NCBI GenBank assembly: GCA_002412495.1
Contig: DHVE01000080.1
Span: forward strand, 1 to 49,378
Direction: 5' to 3'
Source: Betaproteobacteria bacterium UBA5216
GTDB lineage: Bacteria; Pseudomonadota; Gammaproteobacteria; Burkholderiales; SG8-41
DNA length: 49,378 nt
Both the position numbers and the translations under genes were made by a program. Below the pieces are notes generated by a model. It did no database searches, was not told where the DNA came from, and was given only the letters and a program-made list of their open reading frames with translations. Below, in pieces: positions 8,528-16,396 of this stretch (within the stretch, counting starts at the first letter, position 1; each line of letters starts with the position of its first letter).

Positions 8528-9517
8528 TCAGTCATGTATTCCCGCGGCCTGGATCACGCGGCCCCATTTCGCCATGTCGGCCTTGACCACGGCGCCAAAT
8601 TCCTCGGGCGTGCTACCGATGGCTTCGATGGCCGCGTTCAGGAAGCGCTCCTTGACATCGGGCCGTGCCATGGCGCGCACAATTTCCTGATTCAGGCGGC
8701 GGATCAAATGCGCAGGGGTTTTCGCGGGCGCAAACATGCCCGACAACGACGCGGCTTCATAGCCGGGTAAACCCGCTGCGGCCATGGTAGGCACGTCCGG
8801 CGCCAAGGGCGACGGCTGCGCCGCCCCCACGCCCAGCACGCGCACGCGACCGCTCTTGGCATTGGCCAGCCCCAGCGAAGCGGAGCCGAACAGCATCTGG
8901 ATCTCACCCGCTGCGAGCGCGGTGGCGGCCAGCCCGCTGCCTTTGTACGGCACGCGTTCGATGTTCACGCCAGCTACCAATTTGAAAAGTTCCGCCGACA
9001 AATGCGTGGCCGAACCCGAACCCGCCGAACCATAATTAAGTTTGCCCGGCTGCGCCTTGGCCAGCGCAACCAACTCGCGCACGTTTTTCGCCGGCAGCGA
9101 CGGATGCACAAACAGAAAAAACGGCGCCCGGGTGGCCAGCGAGACTGGCGCAAAATCGCGCACAGGATCAAACGGCACGCCACGGCGCAATAACGGCAGT
9201 AGCCAGATGGAACTGCCGTAATACAACACGGTATAACCATCCGGCTGCGCTTTCGCGACAATCTCGCCGGCGATGGCGCCTGCCGCGCCGCCGCGATTTT
9301 CGATAACCACTTGCTGCCCCAAGCCATCCACCAGCGCCTGCGCAATGATGCGTCCGGCGACTTCGTTGCCGCCGCCGGGTTCCGGCGCAAGCATACGTAG
9401 CGGCCGGACCGGATAATCCTGTGCGAACGCGGCAGACAGGACAAAAATGCCCAGCAGCGCACTGGCGCGTGCTGCACCTGGTGCGGGCTGAACGCCAAAA
9501 AATGTAGAAAAAATCAT
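8528..9517 (-). CDS. Bug-family tripartite tricarboxylate transporter substrate-binding protein
   Basis: A 329-residue periplasmic protein. The ATG at 9517 gives a hydrophobic signal sequence ending '...LLGIFVLSAAFAQDYPVRP'; the frame is open further upstream, but those residues do not fit a signal peptide. Family signatures are 'GGGNEVAGRIIAQALVDGLG', 'VVIENRGGAAGAIAGEIVAK' (core ENRGGAAG), 'GSAGSGSATHLSAELFK' and 'VPYKGSGLAATALAAGEIQM'. Bug proteins capture carboxylates for TctAB-type transporters, but most, as here, have no transporter genes alongside. The pairing with an MmgE/PrpD enzyme suggests uptake and use of an organic acid (inference). Confidence 0.92.
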   Translation of the reverse strand: MIFSTFFGVQPAPGAARASALLGIFVLSAAFAQDYPVRPLRMLAPEPGGGNEVAGRIIAQALVDGLGQQVVIENRGGAAGAIAGEIVAKAQPDGYTVLYYGSSIWLLPLLRRGVPFDPVRDFAPVSLATRAPFFLFVHPSLPAKNVRELVALAKAQPGKLNYGSAGSGSATHLSAELFKLVAGVNIERVPYKGSGLAATALAAGEIQMLFGSASLGLANAKSGRVRVLGVGAAQPSPLAPDVPTMAAAGLPGYEAASLSGMFAPAKTPAHLIRRLNQEIVRAMARPDVKERFLNAAIEAIGSTPEEFGAVVKADMAKWGRVIQAAGIHD

Positions 9518-9691
9518 TAAAAACAATATTTTGGATAAATTCGCCGGCGCGTGCCTGAAAATATCGGTTCGATGTCCCCGCCGGCGCGGGCAGCCGATAC
9601 GGCAATGAATAACGCGATTATAGGCCCGCATCGGGGCGGCCCGCGCACCCGTGCGTTTGCGCGCCAGCCCCCGAATGTGCTATCGTAAACC

Positions 9692-10030
9692 ATGCCTAAG
9701 ATATTGCTTTTATTGAAATTATTCGTATTGGCGCTGGTTTTCACGGCAACCCAGTTGGCGGCTGCCCAGTCGTTGCGCAGCTTGCCGGCCAACGGCAAGC
9801 GCGGCATTACCGGCGACAAACAGCCCATGCCCGCGGTGGTTATCAACCGTACGGTGGGCAAGCTGTCGCCCGGCGGCGTTATTTTTGATACCAATAACCG
9901 CACCATTCTGCATCAGGATTTGCCCGCCGACGCCGATGTCTGGTATCAGCTCGATATGCAGGGCGACATCCAGCGCATCTATATCCTCACGCCCGAAGAA
10001 CGGGCGCGGCTGGATCAAGCCAGAAAATAA
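9692..10030 (+). CDS. Secreted protein of unknown function, upstream of miaB
   Basis: A 112-residue protein with a clear signal peptide (MPKILLLLKLFVLALVFTAT, likely cleaved after 'LAAA-Q' near residue 25). The mature domain is about 85 residues, has no cysteine, and includes 'GGVIFDTNNRTILHQDLP' and 'WYQLDMQGDIQRIYILTPEE', which looks like a small beta-rich fold. I do not recognise the family. Only 17 bp separate it from miaB, so the two may share a message, though a functional link is not obvious. Confidence 0.75.
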   Translation: MPKILLLLKLFVLALVFTATQLAAAQSLRSLPANGKRGITGDKQPMPAVVINRTVGKLSPGGVIFDTNNRTILHQDLPADADVWYQLDMQGDIQRIYILTPEERARLDQARK

Positions 10031-10047
10031 ATCCCCAGAGTTGTTGC

Positions 10048-11385
10048 GTGGCCAAAGTCTATATCAAGACGTTCGGCTGCCAGATGAACGAGTATGACTC
10101 GGACAAAATGGCAGACGTGTTGCGTGTTTCTCATGACATGCAGCCGACGGAAAACCCCGCTGAAGCCGATCTCATCCTGTTCAACACCTGCTCCGTGCGC
10201 GAAAAAGCGCAGGAGAAGGTGTTTCACGACCTCGGCCGCGTGCGCGATTTCAAGCGCGACAACCCGAATGTGCTGATCGGCGTGGGCGGCTGTGTCGCCA
10301 GCCAGGAAGGCGCGGCCATCGTGACGCGCGCGCCGTATGTCGACATGGTATTCGGCCCGCAAACCCTGCACCGGTTGCCGCAGCTCATCGATGCCCGCCG
10401 CAAAACCGGCAAACCTCAGGTGGACATTTCGTTTCCGGAAGTCGAGAAATTCGATCATCTGCCGCCCGCGCGCGTCGAAGGCGCCACCGCGTTTGTATCG
10501 ATCATGGAAGGATGCAGCAAGTACTGTTCGTTTTGTGTGGTGCCATACACGCGTGGCGAAGAAATGTCGCGCCCCTTCGACGGCGTACTCACCGAAGTGG
10601 CGGAGCTGGCATTGCAGGGCGTGCGTGAAATCACCCTGCTCGGACAAAACGTCAATGCGTATCGCGCGAAAACCGAGGACGGCGACACTGCGGATTTCGC
10701 GCTGCTGCTCGAATACGTCGCCGAAATTCCCGGCATCGAGCGCATCCGCTATACCACATCGCATCCGAAAGAATTCACGCAGCGGCTGATCGACGCCTAC
10801 GCAACGAATCCCAAGCTGGTGGATCAGGTGCATCTGCCGGTGCAGTCGGGTTCGGATCGCGTGCTGGCGGCGATGAAGCGCGGCTATACCGTGCTTGAAT
10901 ATAAATCCATCGTTCGCCGTCTGCGCGAAAAGCGCCCGGATATTTCGATATCGTCGGATTTCATCGTGGGTTTTCCCGGCGAAACCAGAACCGATTTTGA
11001 AGCAACGATGAAACTGATCGACGACATCCGCTTCGACGGCTCGTTCAACTTTGTCTATAGTCGCCGTCCCGGCACACCGGCCGCCGATTTGTCCGACGAC
11101 ACGCCTGAAACCGAAAAACTCGCGCGCGTGCAGCAACTGCAAAGCGTGGTGGACGAACAATTCAAACAATTCAGCGTGGCCATGATCGGCACGCGGCAAC
11201 GCGTATTGGTCACCGGGCCCGCGCGCCGCGCGGGGCAACTGGCGGCGCGCGCCGATAATAATCGCGTGGTCAATTTCGAAGGCCCGGCGTCACTGATCAA
11301 CCAGTTCGTTGATGTTACGATTACCGAAGCACTGCACTACTCGTTGCGCGGCGAACTCACGGCGGGCAACACGGCCACCAACTGA
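10048..11385 (+). CDS. miaB: tRNA-2-methylthio-N6-dimethylallyladenosine synthase
   Basis: A 445-residue radical-SAM methylthiotransferase that adds a methylthio group to i6A37 in tRNAs reading UNN codons. The N-terminal domain has the three cluster cysteines Cys11, Cys48 and Cys82. The radical-SAM motif CSKYCSFC supplies Cys156, Cys160 and Cys163. The TRAM domain is at the C-terminus ('GTRQRVLVTGPARR'). The start is a GTG at 10048, which places 'KVYIKTFGCQMNEYDS' at the expected N-terminus. It opens the conserved miaB-phoH-ybeY-corC-lnt run. Confidence 0.97.
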   Translation: MAKVYIKTFGCQMNEYDSDKMADVLRVSHDMQPTENPAEADLILFNTCSVREKAQEKVFHDLGRVRDFKRDNPNVLIGVGGCVASQEGAAIVTRAPYVDMVFGPQTLHRLPQLIDARRKTGKPQVDISFPEVEKFDHLPPARVEGATAFVSIMEGCSKYCSFCVVPYTRGEEMSRPFDGVLTEVAELALQGVREITLLGQNVNAYRAKTEDGDTADFALLLEYVAEIPGIERIRYTTSHPKEFTQRLIDAYATNPKLVDQVHLPVQSGSDRVLAAMKRGYTVLEYKSIVRRLREKRPDISISSDFIVGFPGETRTDFEATMKLIDDIRFDGSFNFVYSRRPGTPAADLSDDTPETEKLARVQQLQSVVDEQFKQFSVAMIGTRQRVLVTGPARRAGQLAARADNNRVVNFEGPASLINQFVDVTITEALHYSLRGELTAGNTATN

Positions 11386-11392
11386 AAATTAC

Positions 11393-12394
11393 TTGAAAAA
11401 CAATACCTTAGATATCAGCTTTACGCCCGTCAATAATCTGCGGCTGGCAAACTTGTGCGGCGCGCTGGATGAAAATCTGCGGCAGATCGAAAACGCCTGC
11501 GACGTTGCCATTTCACGACGCGGCGAACACTTCACGCTGTCCGGCGCGGCGGAAAAAACCCGCGTTGCCGCGCGCGTGCTCGAAACGTTTTACGGCAAGG
11601 CCAACAACGCGCTGCACCCCGAAGACCTGCAACTTGGCTTGGTGCAGGCCGCGCACACGCCGGGCACACACAGCGCCACCGGCGAGCCGGTGCTGATCAC
11701 GCGCCGCAGCGACTTGCAGGGCCGCACGCCGCACCAGGTCGAGTATCTGAAAAAAATTCAGTCGCACGACATCACCTTTGGCATCGGTCCAGCGGGCACC
11801 GGCAAAACGTATCTTGCGGTTGCGTGCGCAGTCGATGCGTTTGAGCGCGACGCGGTAAAGCGGCTGGTTCTGGTACGCCCAGCGGTTGAGGCTGGCGAGC
11901 GGCTGGGATTTCTGCCGGGCGATCTGGCGCAAAAGGTCGATCCGTATCTGCGCCCGCTCTACGACGCGCTGTACGATTTGATGGGCTACGACAAGGTCGC
12001 CAAAATGTTCGAACGCGGCGCGATTGAAGTCGCGCCGCTGGCGTTCATGCGCGGACGCACGCTGAACCACGCATTCGTGATTCTCGACGAGGCGCAGAAC
12101 ACCACGCCCGAGCAAATGAAAATGTTTTTGACACGCATTGGTTTCGGCAGCCGCGTGGTAGTAACCGGAGACGTGACGCAAATTGATCTGGCACGCGGAC
12201 AAAAAAGCGGCCTTGTCGATGCGCACGAGGTACTCAAAACCGTGCGCGGCATCGCGTTCACCTACTTTGGCGCGGAAGACGTGGTGCGCCACCCGCTGGT
12301 GCAGCGCATCGTCAATGCCTACGAAGGGCGGAAAACCTCCGGCGGGCGCAAAAGTACCGACGTGCAAACGCCGAAGGATTCCGCGGCGCAATGA
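11393..12394 (+). CDS. ybeZ: PhoH-like ATPase (YbeZ)
   Basis: A P-loop protein of about 333 residues associated with YbeY in rRNA processing. Walker A is GPAGTGKT at residues 132-139, and Walker B is in 'FVILDEAQNTTPEQMKMFL'. 'TGDVTQIDL' is the sensor region. A TTG at 11393, 8 nt after the miaB stop, is chosen as the start because it gives the family N-terminus ('LDISFTPVNNLRLANLCG'). The only upstream ATGs (from 11309) overlap miaB by 77 nt. It overlaps ybeY by 4 nt (ATGA). Confidence 0.94.
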   Translation: MKNNTLDISFTPVNNLRLANLCGALDENLRQIENACDVAISRRGEHFTLSGAAEKTRVAARVLETFYGKANNALHPEDLQLGLVQAAHTPGTHSATGEPVLITRRSDLQGRTPHQVEYLKKIQSHDITFGIGPAGTGKTYLAVACAVDAFERDAVKRLVLVRPAVEAGERLGFLPGDLAQKVDPYLRPLYDALYDLMGYDKVAKMFERGAIEVAPLAFMRGRTLNHAFVILDEAQNTTPEQMKMFLTRIGFGSRVVVTGDVTQIDLARGQKSGLVDAHEVLKTVRGIAFTYFGAEDVVRHPLVQRIVNAYEGRKTSGGRKSTDVQTPKDSAAQ

Positions 12395-12852
12395 CAGCGA
12401 CGGCTGCGCGCGTTCCTCAACTGAATCTAGCCGTGCAATACGCGGTTAGTGCTACGGGCAAGCCGACGCGCGCGCATTTTCGCAAATGGGTGCGCGCCGC
12501 ACTTGAACGCGATGCGCGTGTCACGCTGCGCATCGTCGGGCAAAAGGAAGGGCGCGCGCTGAACCGCGTCTACCGCGGCAAGGATTACGCCACTAACGTG
12601 CTCACCTTTGTGTTCAGGGATCAAGCACCGTTCGAAGGCGATTTCGCGCTATGCGCGCCGGTGGTGGCCCGCGAGGCGCGCGCGCAGAAAAAAAGTCTCG
12701 CCGCGCATTATGCGCACCTCACGGTGCACGGCCTGCTGCATTTGCAGGGTTACGACCATGAAAATGATCGTGACGCGCGGGTGATGGAACGGCGCGAAAC
12801 GCAGGTACTGGCGAAACTGGGTTATGCTGATCCGTATAACTACAAAGGATGA
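12391..12852 (+). CDS. ybeY: Endoribonuclease YbeY
   Basis: A 153-residue metal-dependent RNase needed for 16S rRNA 3'-end maturation and ribosome quality control. The zinc motif H-x3-H-x5-H is present as 'HGLLHLQGYDH' (His113, His117, His123). 'NRVYRGKDYATNVLTFVF' is the family signature upstream. The start overlaps the phoH-like gene by 4 nt, which suggests translational coupling with its known partner. The last codons and the stop lie inside an inverted heptad-repeat array. Confidence 0.96.
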   Translation: MTATAARVPQLNLAVQYAVSATGKPTRAHFRKWVRAALERDARVTLRIVGQKEGRALNRVYRGKDYATNVLTFVFRDQAPFEGDFALCAPVVAREARAQKKSLAAHYAHLTVHGLLHLQGYDHENDRDARVMERRETQVLAKLGYADPYNYKG

Positions 12853-12954
12853 AGACGGAAGGATGAAAACAATCTGGCCACCGGTATGACGTTGATTGTT
12901 TTCATCCTTCTGCTTCGCTCCAAGTGTGCCCTTGATCCTTCCGCGTTCATCCTT
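12845..12954. repeat. Inverted heptad-repeat array (potential cruciform/hairpin) between ybeY and corC
   Basis: Left side reads in 7-nt units AAGGATG-AAGACGG-AAGGATG-AAAACAA. The right side carries the same units inverted (TGCCCTT-GATCCTT-CCGCGTT-CATCCTT). Two alternative foldings exist. The inner one has perfect 17-bp arms, 12858-12874 against 12894-12910, around a 19-nt loop. The outer one is 12845-12863 against 12936-12954 with 17 of 19 matches. The arms share 12858-12863, so the foldings compete. The ybeY stop codon (12850-12852) sits in the left arm. There is no T-run, so it is not a classic terminator. Confidence 0.85.
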
Positions 12955-12962
12955 GAACTTAA

Positions 12963-13790
12963 ATGACCGACCCAACAGAAAAACCCTCCGTCCTCGACCG
13001 CATTTCAGCCCTGCTGATGCGCGAACCGGAAAGCCGCGAGCAGTTGATCACGCTGCTGCGCTCCTGCGCCGAGCGTAATCTGCTGGATGCCGACGCGCTG
13101 GCGATGATCGAGGGCGCATTGCAGGTCTCCGACATGCAGGCGCGCGACATCATGGTGCCGCGCATGCACATGGACATGATCGATATCGCCGAGTCGCCCG
13201 CCGAATTTATTCCCATGGTGATCGAAACGGCGCACTCGCGTTTTCCGGTGGTCGGCGAGAACAAGGACAACGTAATCGGCATCCTGCTCGCCAAGGACTT
13301 GCTGCGCTACTACGCCGGCGAAGAAGAATTCAACGTGCGTGAAATGCTGCGCCCAGCAGTGTTCATTCCGGAATCCAAGCCGCTCAACGTGCTGCTCAAG
13401 GAATTCCGCGCCAATCGCAATCACATTGCCATCGTGGTCGATGAATACGGCGGCGTCGCGGGCATGGTCACCATCGAAGACGTGCTTGAGCAAATCGTCG
13501 GCGACATCGAAGATGAACACGACATCGATGACGTCGAAGAAAAAATCGTGCAGGAGCGCGGCGGGCAGTTCCGCGTCAAGGCGCTCACGGAAATATCTGA
13601 TTTTAATGAGTTTTTTGGCACCGATTACGACGACGAGACCTTCGACACCATCGGCGGGCTGGTGCTGCAGCGCTTCGCGCATATCCCGAAGCGCGGCGAA
13701 CAAATCAGCATCGACAATCTGTCGTTCAAGGTGCTGCGCGCGGACGGGCGGCGGCTGCATTTGTTGCAGGTCGTCAAAAAGAAGGCTTGA
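12963..13790 (+). CDS. corC: CorC/YbeX family CBS-domain protein
   Basis: A 275-residue cytoplasmic protein with two CBS domains (about residues 60-185; 'VSDMQARDIMVPRMHMDMID', 'HIAIVVDEYGGVAGMVTIED') and a C-terminal CorC/HlyC transporter-associated domain ('DFNEFFGTDYDDETFDTIGG'). The family is linked to magnesium/cobalt efflux and, in the ybeZYX-lnt operon, to ribosome maturation. The start at 12963 lies just past the heptad-repeat array. The stop overlaps the lnt start by 1 nt (TGATG). Confidence 0.95.
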   Translation: MTDPTEKPSVLDRISALLMREPESREQLITLLRSCAERNLLDADALAMIEGALQVSDMQARDIMVPRMHMDMIDIAESPAEFIPMVIETAHSRFPVVGENKDNVIGILLAKDLLRYYAGEEEFNVREMLRPAVFIPESKPLNVLLKEFRANRNHIAIVVDEYGGVAGMVTIEDVLEQIVGDIEDEHDIDDVEEKIVQERGGQFRVKALTEISDFNEFFGTDYDDETFDTIGGLVLQRFAHIPKRGEQISIDNLSFKVLRADGRRLHLLQVVKKKA

Positions 13791-15388
13791 TGGGAGCGCC
13801 TCGCCCGCGCAAATCGCGGCAGGACCTGCCGGTTCCGCCTTGGATCGCGCTGATTCTTGCCGTGCCGTTGGGTGCGCTCACCATCGTTGGTTTTGAACCG
13901 GTGGGCCTGTCGCCCGCGCCGATCATCACACTCGCATTTCTATTTCAACGGTGGGCGTTTGCCTCCACGCCGCGCGAGGCATTTTGCAGCGGTTACGGGT
14001 TCGGCCTGGGTTTCTTTCTCGCCGGCGTGTCATGGATTTACGTCAGCCTCCACACCTTTGGCGCGATGCCGATGCCCATCGCCGCGCTCGCCACGCTGTT
14101 GTTTTGCGCGTTTCTGGCGTTGTTCCCCGCCGCGGGCGGTTATCTGGTCGCGCGCTCACAACGCTCCATCGTCGTGAAACTGGCGCTGGTCGCGCCGGCC
14201 GTGTGGATGTTGATTGAGTGGATACGCGGCTGGATTTTCACCGGTTTTCCATGGCTCACGGTGGGCTATTCGCAAACACCCGGCAGTCCGCTCGCGGGCT
14301 ACGCCGCGCCGCTCGGCGTTTTTGGCCTATCGCTGGTGTTGGCGCTCACCGCTGGTGGACTCGCGCTGATCATTTCGCATTCCAACAACCGTATCAAACC
14401 CGGCGAATCGGAATCCGCCGCGCTGCGCCGCCTCGTTTCCAGCCGCGAATCGCGCCCAGTACTGGGGGTGGTAGCCGCCATCGCGCTGTTGTGGCTCGGT
14501 GGCGCCCTGCTCAACAAAATCGAATGGACGCAACCGACCGGCACCTCCACCACGGTTGCGCTGTTGCAAGGCAATGTCGAGCAAGATATGAAATGGCGCC
14601 CGGAAACGCTGGTGGCTACGCTGGATGGCTACCGCAACATGGTAACGGCCAGTAAGGCGCAACTCATTGTATTGCCTGAAACCGCGCTCCCTTTATTTTT
14701 GCACCAGGTGCCGCCGGATTATCTGGACGACCTCGCCGCCCACGCGAGAAAAAATCAAGGCGACATTCTGATCGGCGTGCCGGAACGGCAACCCAATGGC
14801 GAGTATTTCAACAGCGTAATTTCGCTGGGCATTTCGAACGGCGCGCAGCCGCAGCGCTATCGCAAGAACCACCTGGTACCGTTCGGCGAATTCATACCGC
14901 TGCGCCCCCTGCTCGGCTGGATTGTCAGCGTGCTGGCGATTCCGTTGCAGGATTTCTCGCGGGGTGCTGTCGATCAGCAGCCATTAGACGTAGCGAACCA
15001 GCGCGTGGCGGTCAACATCTGTTACGAAGACGTGTTCGGCGAGGAAATCATTCGGCAACTGCCGCAAGCCACGATGCTGATAAACGCCAGCAATGTCGCA
15101 TGGTTCGGCGATTCGCTGGCGCCTCAACAACACTTGCAGATTTCGCAAATGCGCGCCATGGAAACAGGTCGCTACATGCTGCGCGCCACCAACACCGGCA
15201 TGACCGCGGTGATTGATCAGCGCGGCAAGGTCGTTGAATCCGCACCCGCATTTACGCGCGTCACCGTGACGCGCGCCGTGCCGGGCTATCAGGGCACAAC
15301 CCCTTTTATCCGCTGGGGCAATTATGCCGCGCTGCTGATCGCGGCTGGTATGCTGACACTGGCATTGTGTTTGCCGCGAAAGGCATAG
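13790..15388 (+). CDS. lnt: Apolipoprotein N-acyltransferase
   Basis: A 532-residue inner-membrane enzyme that adds the third acyl chain to lipoproteins. The N-terminal half has several membrane helices; a carbon-nitrogen hydrolase domain faces the periplasm. The catalytic triad is present: Glu297 ('LPETALPLF'), Lys359 ('YRKNHLVPFGE') and Cys411 ('NICYEDVFGEE'). A final C-terminal helix is visible. ATG 13790 is taken rather than the TTG three bases earlier. Lipoproteins in this window (MltA, LptM) would be its substrates. Confidence 0.97.
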   Translation: MGAPRPRKSRQDLPVPPWIALILAVPLGALTIVGFEPVGLSPAPIITLAFLFQRWAFASTPREAFCSGYGFGLGFFLAGVSWIYVSLHTFGAMPMPIAALATLLFCAFLALFPAAGGYLVARSQRSIVVKLALVAPAVWMLIEWIRGWIFTGFPWLTVGYSQTPGSPLAGYAAPLGVFGLSLVLALTAGGLALIISHSNNRIKPGESESAALRRLVSSRESRPVLGVVAAIALLWLGGALLNKIEWTQPTGTSTTVALLQGNVEQDMKWRPETLVATLDGYRNMVTASKAQLIVLPETALPLFLHQVPPDYLDDLAAHARKNQGDILIGVPERQPNGEYFNSVISLGISNGAQPQRYRKNHLVPFGEFIPLRPLLGWIVSVLAIPLQDFSRGAVDQQPLDVANQRVAVNICYEDVFGEEIIRQLPQATMLINASNVAWFGDSLAPQQHLQISQMRAMETGRYMLRATNTGMTAVIDQRGKVVESAPAFTRVTVTRAVPGYQGTTPFIRWGNYAALLIAAGMLTLALCLPRKA

Positions 15389-15451
15389 GCGCGCGCCGCC
15401 CCGCCGCCGCAAATTTCCCTGTAAAATTCGCGGTTTACCGGCGAGTTTTTA

Positions 15452-16396
15452 ATGCAGACCTTTCAGCAACTGATCCTTGCACTCAATCATTATTGGGATC
15501 GCAATCACTGCGCGCTGCTTCAGTCCTACGACATGGAAGTCGGCGCGGGCACTTTTCACACCGCCACGTTTTTGCGCGCCATCGGCCCGGAGCCGTGGAA
15601 TGCCGCTTACGTGCAACCGTCTCGCCGCCCCAAAGACGGGCGCTACGGCGAAAATCCCAATCGTTTGCAACACTACTATCAATATCAAGTGGTGCTCAAG
15701 CCTTCGCCGGCGAACATACTGGATTTGTACCTTGGGTCGCTGAAGGAAATTGGCATCGATCCGCTGCAGCACGACATCCGCTTTGTCGAAGATGATTGGG
15801 AATCGCCCACGCTTGGCGCGTGGGGCCTCGGCTGGGAAGTGTGGCTGAACGGCATGGAAGTCACGCAGTTCACGTATTTTCAGGAAGTTGGCGGCATACC
15901 GTGCAAACCGATCATGGGTGAGATCACCTACGGTCTGGAACGGCTGGCGATGTATCTGCAAGGCGTTGAAAGCGTGTTCGATCTGCAATGGGCGCCGGGG
16001 GTGAAGTACCGCGACGTGTATTTGCAAAACGAAATCGAGCAATCCACCTACAATTTTGAACAGGCCAATGTTGAGATGCTGTTGCAGCAATTCGGCCAGT
16101 TTGAATCCGAAGCCAAACGGCTGTTTGAAGCGGGACTCGCATTGCCGGGATACGAAATGGTGATGAAGTGTTCGCACAGTTTTAACTTGTTGGATGCGCG
16201 CGGCGCAATTTCAGTGACGGAACGCGCCGCTTATATCGGGCGTGTGCGCGCATTGGCACGGGCCGCCGCGAACGCTTATTACCAATCGCGCAAAGTGCGC
16301 GGCTTTGAGCGCGCCAGCGATGAGGCGGTGCAAGCATTTGTTTCCAAAGAAGATATTCCTGACGTCCTGGCGGTGCGCGCGGGAGCAGCACGATGA
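15452..16396 (+). CDS. glyQ: Glycine--tRNA ligase, alpha subunit
   Basis: A 314-residue class II synthetase catalytic subunit. It begins MQTFQQLILALNHYWDRNHC and contains the characteristic 'QSYDMEVGAGTFHTATFLRA', 'AAYVQPSRRPKDGRYGENPN', 'GLGWEVWLNGMEVTQFTYFQ' and 'PCKPIMGEITYGLERLAMY'. The alpha2beta2 enzyme charges tRNA-Gly. It overlaps glyS by 4 nt (ATGA), consistent with stoichiometric expression. About 60 bp separate it from lnt; a weak TAAAAT -10-like box is present but no good -35. Confidence 0.98.
   Translation: MQTFQQLILALNHYWDRNHCALLQSYDMEVGAGTFHTATFLRAIGPEPWNAAYVQPSRRPKDGRYGENPNRLQHYYQYQVVLKPSPANILDLYLGSLKEIGIDPLQHDIRFVEDDWESPTLGAWGLGWEVWLNGMEVTQFTYFQEVGGIPCKPIMGEITYGLERLAMYLQGVESVFDLQWAPGVKYRDVYLQNEIEQSTYNFEQANVEMLLQQFGQFESEAKRLFEAGLALPGYEMVMKCSHSFNLLDARGAISVTERAAYIGRVRALARAAANAYYQSRKVRGFERASDEAVQAFVSKEDIPDVLAVRAGAAR

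Noticed and set aside
7754..8770. 338-codon plus-strand frame opposite the MmgE/PrpD and Bug genes
   Set aside because: Antisense shadow of two recognised genes; composition Arg/Gly/His-rich and no domain.
10015..11238. 407-codon minus-strand frame opposite miaB
   Set aside because: Mirrors the codon pattern of miaB in GC-rich DNA. The translation is His/Arg-rich with no family resemblance, and miaB itself is certain.
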